Shown: positions 26,824-36,277, numbered from the stretch's first letter. The stretch is 64,000 bases of DNA from UBA8958 sp964571695 (GCA_964571695.1 CAZNDG010000011.1:6466-70465), one strand, 5' to 3'. Numbers and translations are program-made. Notes: generated by a model from the sequence alone, not told the origin.

Positions 26824-27896
26824 CTGAGGATGAAAGGCCAGGAAGAGAGACGGATGTTCCCGAAGGCAACAACAACCTCATCAAGGAGTTGGAAACCCTT
26901 TACCATAAGGTTGCCGCTCTCGATGCCCCGGATCTCGACCCCGATAACGTGGTTGATTTCCATGCCGCCTACAGTATTCTCCGGATCGCTCCCGGTGCCT
27001 CATGGCAGGAGATCCAAGCGGCCTATGAGAAATTGAACGATGCCTGGCGGGAGGACCGCTACCCGCAAGTCCCTTTCTGGAATGAAAAGGCGGCGTTTAA
27101 ACGCCGGGAGGTTGAACAGGCCTATGAAAAACTTCGCAAGTTTCATGCCCTGCGTCATAAAGAGGCGCCGCCAATTGCCGAAGCCGCTCCTCCGGTCAGT
27201 AATCTTCTTGATAAGCCAGGGGTTTCAGATCAACAGGAGATGGCGTCCACTCCCCATGCCAATGACGTTACCTTGACCGAAAAGTCTGCCGGACGACGAT
27301 GGAGAATCGGGGTTTTTCTTGTCGTTATTCCGGCGCTGTTAATTGCGGCCTTGGCATTTTTTTGGCCGGAGCTTTATCACTACGACACCCTCACGGTTTC
27401 CGAACGTATCTTCCCCCTGCGCGTCCATAGACTTACCGGCGATGTCGCTTATCATGACGGTACAGTTTGGCGCCGGCCTCCGTTGCCTGAAGATAAGACG
27501 AAACGGTCGCTTCCAACGCCAGTTGCCGATAATTCACCGGCGCCTCCCCCCCAATCACTGGAAATGAAGATTACCGCCCCTGTTTCGGTAATAACCCCAC
27601 CCATAACAGATAAAATAGAAATAACCTCCGCAAAGTCATCCCCCCGGCACAAAATTTACCGGATCCAGATTGCCGCCTTTCCCGACCGCGGCAGGGCCGC
27701 CGCCGAGGCCGGTCGATTGAAGAATAAATATCGGCAGGTAACTATAGAAGAGGTGCCGATAAAGGGCAAAGGCGTCTGGAGTCGGGTCTTGGTCGGAGAA
27801 TTTGCCGGCCTTGAAGATGGCAGGCGTTTTTTGCAAACGGAAGGCCTGGATCTCCTCTACCCCGGCAGCTTTGTCAGGAAAGCAGATGGTAATTGA
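26820..27896 (+). CDS. J-domain-like, single-pass membrane protein with C-terminal SPOR domain
   Basis: 358 aa from a TTG at 26820 that overlaps the previous stop. Residues 40-110 again look like a J domain without HPD (AAYSILRIAPGASWQEIQAA). One membrane segment near 160-183 (IGVFLVVIPALLIAALAFF) is followed by a Pro-rich linker and a SPOR domain at about 275-355 (KIYRIQIAAFPDRGRAAAEA), which in known proteins binds denuded glycan strands at division septa. Topology: cytoplasmic J-like part, periplasmic SPOR. It may anchor the MinD-like module to septal or polar peptidoglycan; this is inference. Confidence 0.78.
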   Translation: MTEDERPGRETDVPEGNNNLIKELETLYHKVAALDAPDLDPDNVVDFHAAYSILRIAPGASWQEIQAAYEKLNDAWREDRYPQVPFWNEKAAFKRREVEQAYEKLRKFHALRHKEAPPIAEAAPPVSNLLDKPGVSDQQEMASTPHANDVTLTEKSAGRRWRIGVFLVVIPALLIAALAFFWPELYHYDTLTVSERIFPLRVHRLTGDVAYHDGTVWRRPPLPEDKTKRSLPTPVADNSPAPPPQSLEMKITAPVSVITPPITDKIEITSAKSSPRHKIYRIQIAAFPDRGRAAAEAGRLKNKYRQVTIEEVPIKGKGVWSRVLVGEFAGLEDGRRFLQTEGLDLLYPGSFVRKADGN

Positions 27897-28068
27897 AAGG
27901 GGATCATCACCCGCCGCCAGAGCCGGTGCTAACGGTAGGCGTACCGGTAGCGAAGGTTTCTTCTTTTTTACCCGGCCTCCCCCTCCCGTCATCATTCCCG
28001 TTGCCATTCCTTTGGTTATGTGATAACGAGCCCTGATTTAGAAAATTCAGAGCCCGAATTGAAAGGTT

Positions 28069-29328
28069 ATGGAACTCATTACCGCTGTCAAAGGTTTTAA
28101 GGACATCCTTCCCGAGGAAACAGGGAGATGGCAATATGTGGAAGACCAGGCAAGGAAAGTCTTCACCGCCTTCGGTTGCCGGGAGATCCGCGTACCCATT
28201 CTGGAAAAGACCGATCTCTTCGCCCGGGGGATAGGGGAAGCTACGGATATCGTGGAAAAGGAGATGTACACCTTCCGGGATCGGGGCGATGAATGCCTGA
28301 CGCTCCGGCCGGAAGCCACAGCCTCGATCATCAGGGCCTATCTTGAGCATCATCTCCACGCCTCCGATCCGGTCGCCAAGCTCTACACTATCGGTCCCAT
28401 GTTCCGGCGCGAACGCCCCCAGAAAGGCAGATACCGCCAGTTCCATCAGATCGACGTCGAAATTCTCGGCCATGAGGATCCCCGCATCGACGCGGAAGTC
28501 ATCCTCATGCTCCTACATTTTCTCCGATCCGTCGGGCTGGATTCTCCACATCTCGAAGTGAACTCGCTCGGCTGTCCGGGCTGCCGTCCCGCCTATCGTA
28601 CTTCCGTCCAAAACTTTCTGGCGGGAAAAGAGGGTGATCTATGCGAGGATTGCCGCCGCCGTCTCGACACCAATCCTCTGCGGGTCTTCGACTGCAAAAT
28701 CGCGTCCTGCCGAGAAATCATCACCCAGGCGCCAAGGATCTCGGATTTTCTCTGCAAGGACTGTACGGATCATTTCGCGCAGTTACTTTCTTCCCTCGCC
28801 ATTTTCGACATCGCTTACACCATCAATATTCGGATGGTGCGGGGTCTTGACTACTACACCCGAACCGCCTTCGAAATAACCACGGAATTTCTCGGCGCCC
28901 AGAATGCCGTCGCCGGCGGCGGCCGATACGACGGCCTCATCCGCGACCTCGGCGGACCGGACATTCCCGGGATCGGCTTTGCCGTCGGTTTCGAGCGTCT
29001 CCTCGCCTTGACCGCCGAGGCGCCGGACAACAACCCTACCCGGCCGCCCGACCTCTTTATCGCCGCCCTGGGCGAACCGGCAGAGCAATTAGCCTATCGC
29101 CTGTGCAATAATTTGCGTCTCCAGGGAAGGCAGGTGGAAATGGACTACCAGTCCCGGGGCCTGAAAAGCCAGATGAAAAGGGCGGACAAACTGAAATGCC
29201 GGCGCGTCCTGATCATCGGCGACCGGGAAATCGAGGCGCAGCACGCGGAGATGAGAGATATGACAACGGGAGGGCAGGTCCGGATCAGCCTCGGCGATTT
29301 GTCCTCCTGGGAAAACATGCTCGTTTGA
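28069..29328 (+). CDS. hisS: Histidyl-tRNA synthetase
   Basis: 419 aa class II synthetase that charges tRNA-His. Motif 2 lies around TIGPMFRRERPQKGRYRQFHQ (split here by the motif), the histidine-specific signature is RGLDYYTRTAFE, motif 3 is GIGFAVGFERL, and the C-terminal anticodon-binding domain occupies about 330-419. Ordinary length. ATG at 28069 after AAAGG. It is followed after 30 bases by aspS, a very common pair. Confidence 0.96.
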   Translation: MELITAVKGFKDILPEETGRWQYVEDQARKVFTAFGCREIRVPILEKTDLFARGIGEATDIVEKEMYTFRDRGDECLTLRPEATASIIRAYLEHHLHASDPVAKLYTIGPMFRRERPQKGRYRQFHQIDVEILGHEDPRIDAEVILMLLHFLRSVGLDSPHLEVNSLGCPGCRPAYRTSVQNFLAGKEGDLCEDCRRRLDTNPLRVFDCKIASCREIITQAPRISDFLCKDCTDHFAQLLSSLAIFDIAYTINIRMVRGLDYYTRTAFEITTEFLGAQNAVAGGGRYDGLIRDLGGPDIPGIGFAVGFERLLALTAEAPDNNPTRPPDLFIAALGEPAEQLAYRLCNNLRLQGRQVEMDYQSRGLKSQMKRADKLKCRRVLIIGDREIEAQHAEMRDMTTGGQVRISLGDLSSWENMLV

Positions 29329-29358
29329 AAACGAAAATTTGAAAAGAAGAGGTTTAAA

Positions 29359-31140
29359 TTGTCCGATTTCATTGTCAAAGACAAACGCAGCCACTATTGC
29401 GGGGCGTTGACGGTATCCGAAGCTGGCCAGGAAGTGGTGCTGATGGGCTGGACTCATCGCCGCCGGGACCACGGCGGGGTAATATTCGTGGATTTGAGGG
29501 ACCGGGAGGGCCTTGTGCAGATAGTTTTCAATCCCGAATACGAAGCCGGCGCCCACCAGGAAGCCCACCGGATCAGAAGCGAGTTCGTCCTCGCCGTGCG
29601 GGGGAAGGTCCGCCTGCGTCCACCGGATATGGAAAATCCGGAATTGAAAACGGGAAAGATCGAAGTGATGATCGACAAACTGGAGATCCTGAACGAGTCC
29701 CGCACGCCACCCTTTCTCATCGACGCCCCCGCCGCCGAGATATCGGAAAACGTACGCCTGAAATATCGTTATCTTGACCTGCGCCGGAAAGACATCCAGC
29801 AGAAACTGATCCTGAGAAGCATAGCCGCCGCCGCCATTCGGGAATATTTCCAGCGGGAGGGATTCATTGAAGTAGAAACCCCGGTGCTCACGAAAAGTAC
29901 CCCGGAGGGGGCCCGGGACTACCTGGTCCCAAGCCGGGTGAATCCGGGAACTTTTTTCGCCCTGCCCCAATCGCCGCAGATTTTCAAGCAGTTGCTCATG
30001 GTATCCGGATTCGACCGCTACTATCAGATCGTCAAGTGCTTCCGGGACGAAGATCTGCGCGCGGACCGGCAGCCGGAATTTACCCAGATCGACATCGAGA
30101 TGTCCTTCATCGACGAAGATGACCTGATGAAGATAATGGAAGGCTTCATCGCCCATCTTTTCCGCGCCTGCCTCGGCATTGAAATCACCCTGCCGCTCCC
30201 ACGGTTATCCTATCGCCATGCCATGGAGAGATACGGCCGGGACAACCCCGATACCCGCTTCGGCATGGAAATCAGGGACCTGACGGATATCCTCCGTAAT
30301 GCGGATTTCAAACTTTTTCTGGAGGTCGCCGCCTCCGGGGGCGCCATCAAGGCCATAAGGGTCGAGGATCAACGCCGGCTCTCCCGAAAGGACATTGACC
30401 AGTTGCGGGATTACGTAGCCGATTATGGGGCCGGCGGCCTTGCCTGGGCTCGCATCAATGCCGACGGCTGGACTTCCCCCATCGCCAAATTTCTCAAGCC
30501 AGAGGAGATGCGGAACATCGAAACGCGGCTGGAGGCCAAAAGCGAAGACCTCCTCCTGTTTGTCGCCGACACCCCAGGGGTGGTCAATGACGCACTGGGC
30601 AATCTCCGGATCCATCTGGCCAGGAAGCTCGATCTCATCGACCCCAAGGCCTTTGCCTTCACCTGGATAACCGAATTCCCCCTCATGGAGTACAGTGATA
30701 CGGAAAAGAGGTACACCTCCACCCATCATCCCTTCACCGCTCCGGTTTTGGAAGATCTCGGGAATCTGCGGAGCGATCCGGGCCGGGTCCGGGCCCGGGC
30801 CTATGATCTCGTCCTGAATGGCTCCGAAATCGGCGGCGGCAGCATCCGCATCCACAAAAAGGATGTCCAGGCCGCCGTCTTTGCGGCTTTGGGACTTGAG
30901 CAGGATGAAATACGGAATAAATTCGGATTCCTTTTAGATGCCCTCGAATTTGGAACGCCGCCTCACGGAGGAATCGCCTTTGGTTTAGACCGCTTGATCA
31001 TGCTCATGACCGGGGCCGATTCCATCCGGGATGTCATTGCCTTCCCGAAGACCCAGAAGGCATCCTGCCTCCTCACGGACGCCCCTTCCCGGGTAAGCGT
31101 CGAACAGCTCATGGAGCTGTCCTTGAAAATCGTTCAATAG
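29359..31140 (+). CDS. aspS: Aspartyl-tRNA synthetase
   Basis: 593 aa bacterial-type AspRS: N-terminal OB fold (VVLMGWTHRRRDHGGVIFVD), class II core with motif 2 CFRDEDLRADRQPEFTQID, the bacterial GAD insertion (about 310-420), and motif 3 HGGIAFGLDRLIMLMTG. It starts at a TTG (29359) after AGAGG; no ATG is suitably placed. It may charge both tRNA-Asp and tRNA-Asn; this depends on GatCAB and AsnRS, not visible here. Confidence 0.96.
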   Translation: MSDFIVKDKRSHYCGALTVSEAGQEVVLMGWTHRRRDHGGVIFVDLRDREGLVQIVFNPEYEAGAHQEAHRIRSEFVLAVRGKVRLRPPDMENPELKTGKIEVMIDKLEILNESRTPPFLIDAPAAEISENVRLKYRYLDLRRKDIQQKLILRSIAAAAIREYFQREGFIEVETPVLTKSTPEGARDYLVPSRVNPGTFFALPQSPQIFKQLLMVSGFDRYYQIVKCFRDEDLRADRQPEFTQIDIEMSFIDEDDLMKIMEGFIAHLFRACLGIEITLPLPRLSYRHAMERYGRDNPDTRFGMEIRDLTDILRNADFKLFLEVAASGGAIKAIRVEDQRRLSRKDIDQLRDYVADYGAGGLAWARINADGWTSPIAKFLKPEEMRNIETRLEAKSEDLLLFVADTPGVVNDALGNLRIHLARKLDLIDPKAFAFTWITEFPLMEYSDTEKRYTSTHHPFTAPVLEDLGNLRSDPGRVRARAYDLVLNGSEIGGGSIRIHKKDVQAAVFAALGLEQDEIRNKFGFLLDALEFGTPPHGGIAFGLDRLIMLMTGADSIRDVIAFPKTQKASCLLTDAPSRVSVEQLMELSLKIVQ

Positions 31141-31153
31141 CGGATATTTTTTA

Positions 31154-31180
31154 TTGACAAACGCCGGTCATGTTTATAGA
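31154..31180 (+). promoter_or_regulatory. Promoter of the LysM lipoprotein gene
   Basis: TTGACA (31154-31159) and TATAGA (31175-31180), spaced 15 bases; shifting the -10 by one or two bases gives the usual spacing with a poorer match. The gene starts 50 bases downstream. Confidence 0.5.
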
Positions 31181-31229
31181 TGTTAGCCGTTGGCTGAAAA
31201 TTCATATTTTTCAATAAGGAGGTTTTAAA

Positions 31230-31700
31230 ATGCAATACAAAAGGCACTGGATGTTCCTATGCGGTATTGTGGCGGCGGCGATGATGGCCCTTTCCTTTGC
31301 CGGTTGCGCAAAAAAGGCGGTAACCAACGGACCAACCGCGGCTCCCGGCAATCAGCAGGTGGTTTCCGAAACGAAAACACCGGCCGCAGCGCCGGCGAAG
31401 ACAGAGGCCAAACCTGAGGCAAAGGGCACCGGTCTGGTTACGGAATATGTGGTTAAGAAGGGCGAGAGCCTCTGGTGGATCTCCAAATACAAGGACATTT
31501 ACGACGATCCTTACCTTTGGCCGATTATTTACCAGGCCAACAAAGACCAGATCAAAAAAGCAAACCTCATTTATCCGGGCCAGAAGCTGAAGATCCCCCG
31601 CTCCGGGTTCACCATGGAAGATTTAGAAAAGGCGCGTAAACAGGCCGGGGCAAAAAAACCATACAAGCCGTCGAAAGACAGCAAGCCCCCGGTGAATTAA
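31230..31700 (+). CDS. LysM-domain lipoprotein
   Basis: 156 aa. A signal peptide with lipobox LSFAGC (Cys about 28) is followed by an Ala/Pro/Lys-rich spacer and one LysM domain, VKKGESLWWISKYKDIYDD onward (about 72-125), which binds peptidoglycan; a Lys-rich tail ends the protein. It probably tethers the envelope to the cell wall. Excellent ribosome site (AAGGAGG). It has its own promoter and a strong terminator right after it. Confidence 0.88.
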   Translation: MQYKRHWMFLCGIVAAAMMALSFAGCAKKAVTNGPTAAPGNQQVVSETKTPAAAPAKTEAKPEAKGTGLVTEYVVKKGESLWWISKYKDIYDDPYLWPIIYQANKDQIKKANLIYPGQKLKIPRSGFTMEDLEKARKQAGAKKPYKPSKDSKPPVN

Positions 31701-31723
31701 AAAAGCATTATCATAGTTTATCT

Positions 31724-31763
31724 GAGAGGGCGCGTGAAATCTCAGGCGCCCTCTCTTGTTTTC
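31724..31763 (+). terminator. Intrinsic terminator between LysM gene and citrate-synthase-like gene
   Basis: GAGAGGGCGC (31724-31733) and GCGCCCTCTC (31746-31755) form a perfect 10-bp stem followed by TTGTTTTC. A competing stem, CTGAGA (31722-31727) with TCTCAG (31740-31745), uses overlapping bases. The next gene's ATG is only about 15 bases beyond the T-rich tail and its ribosome site lies in the tail itself, so no promoter fits between. Confidence 0.85.
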
Positions 31764-31778
31764 AGGAGCATTCCCGAC

Positions 31779-33668
31779 ATGGCTAAATGGAACAAGAACA
31801 AGAAGGTCCTGGACCACGAGCACAGCAAATTCTGGCGCTATGAACTGAAAGATATCGCCGAACCGAACCTGCAAAAAGATGTTTTCCCCTACGAGCAGGT
31901 CAGCAGGATCGATTTCGATCATAAACTCATGGCCATCACACCGCCGGATGAAATCTTCATCACCGACACCACCTTCCGGGATGGTCAGCAGGCCCGTCCT
32001 CCTTACACGGTAAAGCAGATCTTCGATCTTTTCGTCCTCATGAGCCGCCTGGGCGGTGAGAACGGGGTGATCCGTCAGACGGAATTCTTCCTCTACAGCA
32101 ATAAGGACCGGGAAGCAGTGGATAAGTGCCTTTCCCTTGGACTGCGCTATCCGGAGGTGACGGGCTGGATCCGGGCCGCCAAAGAAGACGTGCGCCTGGT
32201 CAAGGAAGCCGGTCTCAGGGAAACGGGGATACTCACCTCCGTCTCCGATTATCACATCTTCCTCAAGCTCAACAAAACCAGAAGGCAGGCCCTGGACGAC
32301 TATCTCAATATCGTCCGTTCCATCCTGTCGGAGGGCATCATCCCCCGCTGTCACTTCGAGGATATTACCCGGGCCGACATCTACGGCTTCTGCATCCCCT
32401 TTGCCATCGAATTGATGAAACTCCGCGAGGAGAGCAAGATTGACATCAAGATCAGGCTTTGCGACACCATGGGTTACGGCGTCACTTATCCCGGGGCGTC
32501 ACTCCCCAGAAGTGTGGACAAGCTTGTCCGGGCGTTCATAGACGACGCCGGTGTCCCCGGACACCTTCTGGAATGGCACGGCCATAACGATTTTCACAAG
32601 GCACTGATCAACGCCACCACCTCCTGGCTTTATGGATGCAGCGCCGCCAACGCCACCCTCCTGGGGCTGGGGGAGCGGACCGGCAATCCCCCCATCGAGG
32701 CATTGATCATCGAATATGTCGGCCTGACGGGAAATGAAAACGGCATCGACACCACGGTGATCACCGACATCGCCCAGTATTTCGAGAAGGAAATAGGCCA
32801 CAAGATCCCGGCCAATTATCCCTTTGTGGGCGCCGATTTCAACGTCACCCGGGCGGGCGTTCATGTGGACGGTCTGATCAAATGCGAAGAAATATACAAT
32901 ATCTTCGACACCACCAAACTTTTGAAGCGCCCCATCGTGCCCATGATCACCGACAAGTCGGGAAAGGCGGGAATCGCCTTCTGGATAAATTCCCATTTCG
33001 GCCTTCATGACGAGGCGGAGATCGACAAGCGCCATCCCGGAATCTCCAAGATTCACAAGTGGATCAATGAAGAGTACGAATCCGGGCGGGTCACCAGCAT
33101 CTCCAATGAAGAGATGGAAAAGCGGGTCCGAAAGTACATCCCCGAGCTCTTCATGTCGGAGCTGGACAAGATCAAGTACCGGGCGGCCCAGGCCGCCGTG
33201 GCGGTGGTGAAGCAGATCATCGAGCATCCCGCCATCAAGACGATGAAACCGGAGGAACAGGAACCGGTGATGCAGCAATGCATCGAGGAGAACCCCTCCA
33301 TCCAGTTCGCCTACGTAGTGGACATGAACGGCAGGAAGATGACAAAAAACATCACCAATATCCAGGACCGGGCCAAATATGAAAACTACGGCGTCGGTAC
33401 GGACCAGTCCGATCGGGAATGGTTTATCCGACCCCTGCAGACGGGAAAGATCCACGTCACCAATTTCTACATCTCCAAGATGACCGGCGCCCTGTGCATC
33501 ACCGTCTCGGCGCCGATTATGGACGATCGGGATGAAATGATCGGGATATTCGGGGTGGATATAAAGTTCGAGGACTGGGTAAAACGTGTGGAGGACATCG
33601 CCGAGGCCACCCAGATCGCTCTGCGGGCGGAGTACGAAGAGAAGCAGAAAACAGACCGCTGGCTGTAG
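31779..33668 (+). CDS. HMGL-family acyltransferase (Re-citrate/homocitrate-synthase-like) fused to a Cache domain
   Basis: 629 aa from the ATG at 31779 (AGGAG upstream; the earlier in-frame GTG lies inside a terminator). Residues 55-400 are a DRE-TIM barrel of the HMG-CoA lyase/isopropylmalate synthase superfamily: metal site ITDTTFRDGQQ (61-71), EDITRAD (194-200), HGHND (267-271). Such enzymes condense acetyl-CoA with an oxo-acid; TTFRDGQQARPPYT resembles Re-citrate synthases described from Syntrophus, Clostridium and Dehalococcoides, but substrate is not proven. Residues about 475-610 are a PDC/Cache sensor domain (AYVVDMNGRK, DREWFIRPLQTG, VSAPIMDDRDEMIGIFGVDI). There is no signal peptide or membrane segment, so the Cache part would be cytoplasmic. 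Confidence 0.85.
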   Translation: MAKWNKNKKVLDHEHSKFWRYELKDIAEPNLQKDVFPYEQVSRIDFDHKLMAITPPDEIFITDTTFRDGQQARPPYTVKQIFDLFVLMSRLGGENGVIRQTEFFLYSNKDREAVDKCLSLGLRYPEVTGWIRAAKEDVRLVKEAGLRETGILTSVSDYHIFLKLNKTRRQALDDYLNIVRSILSEGIIPRCHFEDITRADIYGFCIPFAIELMKLREESKIDIKIRLCDTMGYGVTYPGASLPRSVDKLVRAFIDDAGVPGHLLEWHGHNDFHKALINATTSWLYGCSAANATLLGLGERTGNPPIEALIIEYVGLTGNENGIDTTVITDIAQYFEKEIGHKIPANYPFVGADFNVTRAGVHVDGLIKCEEIYNIFDTTKLLKRPIVPMITDKSGKAGIAFWINSHFGLHDEAEIDKRHPGISKIHKWINEEYESGRVTSISNEEMEKRVRKYIPELFMSELDKIKYRAAQAAVAVVKQIIEHPAIKTMKPEEQEPVMQQCIEENPSIQFAYVVDMNGRKMTKNITNIQDRAKYENYGVGTDQSDREWFIRPLQTGKIHVTNFYISKMTGALCITVSAPIMDDRDEMIGIFGVDIKFEDWVKRVEDIAEATQIALRAEYEEKQKTDRWL

Positions 33669-33674
33669 CGGCGA

Positions 33675-35633
33675 TCAATCCTCCTCCACCAGCCAGCGCT
33701 CGTAAGGCCGCCCCCGACGGGACGCGGTGACGGTCGGCGTCAGCTCACTGATAAACCGTGAACTCTTCACGGAGAGATATCCCATCCCCCTCCGGTATTC
33801 CACGGCGGGGTAACATAGGTAAAGCTGATCCTTGGCCCGGGTGACCGCCACATAGAAGAGCCGCCGCTCCTCCTCTTCCCCCTCGGGATCCGCAAGGGCA
33901 CGGCCGAGGGGAATCATCCCCTCGGCGCACCAGGGGATGAACACTACGGACCATTCCAGTCCCTTCGCCTGGTGAATGGTGCTCATGATTACCCTTCCCT
34001 CCCCGGCTTCCGCAATCCCCTCCCCTTCTTCACCGACGCCGGTAAGGAGCGCCATCTCCCGCAAAAAATCTCCGGAAGAGGAAAAACGTGCAGCGAAAAC
34101 GGCCATTTGACTGAGATCGTCCAAACGCTGGACTGCATCCGGATATGCCGCCTGTAGGTACGCCTCATACCCCCGCTTCAAGATCGTCTCGATGATCGTC
34201 CCCATATCGCCGTTCTCCAGATTTCGGAGCGCCGCCAGTAGTTCCTGAAGCCCCTCCAGACCGGGCCGGGCCGCAGCACCGACCTTGACCCGGGCCGCTT
34301 CACCCAAAAATGTCGTCAAGGGGTCCCCGTATCCCGCCAGCCATTTCCAGATCTTGTCCGCCGTCTGCCTGCCGATCCGGTGGCAGAGTCCGAGGACCCG
34401 CCGCCAGGCCATCTCGTCGCCGGGATTCACGACGATGCGCATATACGCCGTCACATCCTTTATGTGGGCCTGCTCGAAAAATCGGATACCGGAACGGATA
34501 GTGAATGGGATGCCACGGCGGGTTAGCTCCATCTGCAGATCCATGGAGTGAAAATGGGCCCGGTAGAGGATCGCGATCTCGCCCGGAGAATATCCCTCAC
34601 CGATCAGTTCGATGATCCGCTGGGCAACGAAATCGGCCTGCATCTGGACATTGCGAAGCGAAGCCAAAACCGGCATGACCCCCCGGGGGCGGACGGCCCG
34701 GAGTGACTTTTCGAACTGCCGCTCGTTGTTCCGGATGCTTAGGTTGGCCATGTGGAGGATCTCCGGGGTACTGCGGTAATTCACCTCCAGTTTGAAGATC
34801 TTGCAGTCCCGGTATTTATCGGGGAATTTCATTATGTTGGCATAATTTGCACCCCGGAAGGCATAGATGCTTTGGGCATCGTCGCCAACTACCATGATGT
34901 TCCGGTGCCGGGAGGCCAAAAGGTCCGTGATGTCCGCTTGGATAATGTTCGTATCCTGATATTCGTCCACCAGGACATGCCGGAAACGTTCTCCGTAGTC
35001 GGTCCGGACGTCCTCATGATCCACAAGCAGGAGGCGCCAGTTGATGATCAGGTCGTCGAAATCCATGACGTTGAGACGCTTCTTCTCGCCGGCATAATGA
35101 TTCGCCACGGCCATGATGGCCTCCAGATAGCTGTTTAGATAAGGGAAGCGATCCGTAATCACCTCCTCGAGGCGCCGGTCGGTATTGCGGGCGAAGCTGA
35201 TGATGTCCCGAAGGACATCGCCGCGGGGGAATTTGGGACCGACATTATTTACCTTCTCGGCCAGGCAGCGGTTGACGAGCTGTTTCGCGTCATCGGCATC
35301 GATGATGACGAAATTGTTTTCGTAACCGAGCCTGCGGGCATGGGCGCGGAGAGACCGGTGACCCAGATGATGGAAGGTGCCGCCCCACAGGCGGCTGACG
35401 TCCGCCGACATCAGATCGGCGACCCGGCTCATCATGGACCGCGCCGCCTTGTTGGTGAAAGTGGCCAGCACGATCCGTCCTGGCGGGCATCCGGACTCGA
35501 TCAGACGGGCTACACGGTAGGTCAGGGTCCGGGTCTTGCCGCTGCCGGCGCCGGCAATTACCAGCAGCGGCCCTCCGGGCTCCAGAACCACCTGCCGCTG
35601 TTCGGCATTGAGTTCTCCGTCGTAATCGATCAT
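33675..35633 (-). CDS. UvrD/PcrA/Rep-family DNA helicase
   Basis: 652 aa superfamily 1A 3'-5' helicase. Motif I IAGAGSGKTRTL, motif Ia LATFTNKAA, motif II VDEYQDTN, motif III VVGDDAQSIYAFRGA, motif IV EVNYRS, motif V STIHQAKGLEW, motif VI FYVAVTRAKD. Somewhat shorter than E. coli UvrD (720 aa), with no C-terminal extension. Its ATG overlaps the adk stop (ATGA), so the two are co-translated. Repair or replication-restart roles are typical; which subtype cannot be settled here. Confidence 0.92.
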   Translation of the reverse strand: MIDYDGELNAEQRQVVLEPGGPLLVIAGAGSGKTRTLTYRVARLIESGCPPGRIVLATFTNKAARSMMSRVADLMSADVSRLWGGTFHHLGHRSLRAHARRLGYENNFVIIDADDAKQLVNRCLAEKVNNVGPKFPRGDVLRDIISFARNTDRRLEEVITDRFPYLNSYLEAIMAVANHYAGEKKRLNVMDFDDLIINWRLLLVDHEDVRTDYGERFRHVLVDEYQDTNIIQADITDLLASRHRNIMVVGDDAQSIYAFRGANYANIMKFPDKYRDCKIFKLEVNYRSTPEILHMANLSIRNNERQFEKSLRAVRPRGVMPVLASLRNVQMQADFVAQRIIELIGEGYSPGEIAILYRAHFHSMDLQMELTRRGIPFTIRSGIRFFEQAHIKDVTAYMRIVVNPGDEMAWRRVLGLCHRIGRQTADKIWKWLAGYGDPLTTFLGEAARVKVGAAARPGLEGLQELLAALRNLENGDMGTIIETILKRGYEAYLQAAYPDAVQRLDDLSQMAVFAARFSSSGDFLREMALLTGVGEEGEGIAEAGEGRVIMSTIHQAKGLEWSVVFIPWCAEGMIPLGRALADPEGEEEERRLFYVAVTRAKDQLYLCYPAVEYRRGMGYLSVKSSRFISELTPTVTASRRGRPYERWLVEED

Positions 35634-36277
35634 TTCCCCAGTTGCTGCTTGACGGCCGCGACGGTTTCCACGCTGCTCACCGACGGAAATTGTCTGAGAA
35701 GCCCTTCGGTGCGGTAAAACTCGATCAACGGGGAGGTCTTTTTCTCATAGGTTTCCAAGCGGTATTGAATCGCCGCCTCGGTTTCGTCATCCCGCTGAAT
35801 GGTGGGGTTGCCGCATTTTTTACACCTTCCGTCCGGAAGGGGAGGATTGCTCTTGATATTGTATATCTCCTGGCAATCAGGATTGGAGCAGGTGCGCCGG
35901 GTGGTCAAACGATCCAGGATGACCTCCCGGGGAACCTCCAGACTGACCACGAAGTCCAGGGCGATCTGCAATTCCCGCAACAGTACCTTCAGTGCGGCCG
36001 CCTGGGGGATGGTCCGGGGAAAACCGTCGAGGATGAATCCCTGGCGGCAGTCCGGTGCCGCGAGCCTCTCCCTCATGAGCGCCATGATCAGCTCGTCGGG
36101 AACGAGGTCGCCGGCATCCATGTATGCCTTAGCCTTCTTACCCAGTTCCGTGCCCGCCTTGACGGCGCCGCGGAGTATATCTCCCGTGGATATCTGTACC
36201 GAACCATCGTATTCCGAAAGCAGTTTCGCCACGGTGCCCTTGCCGGCTCCGGGGGCTCCTAAAAGAATGATCTTCAT
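35630..36277 (-). CDS. adk: Adenylate kinase
   Basis: 215 aa, cytoplasmic, interconverting ATP + AMP and 2 ADP. P-loop GAPGAGKGT, AMP site GDILR and FPRT, and a long LID with four cysteines (TCSNPDC and RCKKCGNP), expected to bind zinc. ATG at 36277 with GGGAGG nine bases upstream; a longer frame carries unrelated residues. Preceded by a strong promoter and overlapping the helicase gene. Confidence 0.96.
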   Translation of the reverse strand: MKIILLGAPGAGKGTVAKLLSEYDGSVQISTGDILRGAVKAGTELGKKAKAYMDAGDLVPDELIMALMRERLAAPDCRQGFILDGFPRTIPQAAALKVLLRELQIALDFVVSLEVPREVILDRLTTRRTCSNPDCQEIYNIKSNPPLPDGRCKKCGNPTIQRDDETEAAIQYRLETYEKKTSPLIEFYRTEGLLRQFPSVSSVETVAAVKQQLGK

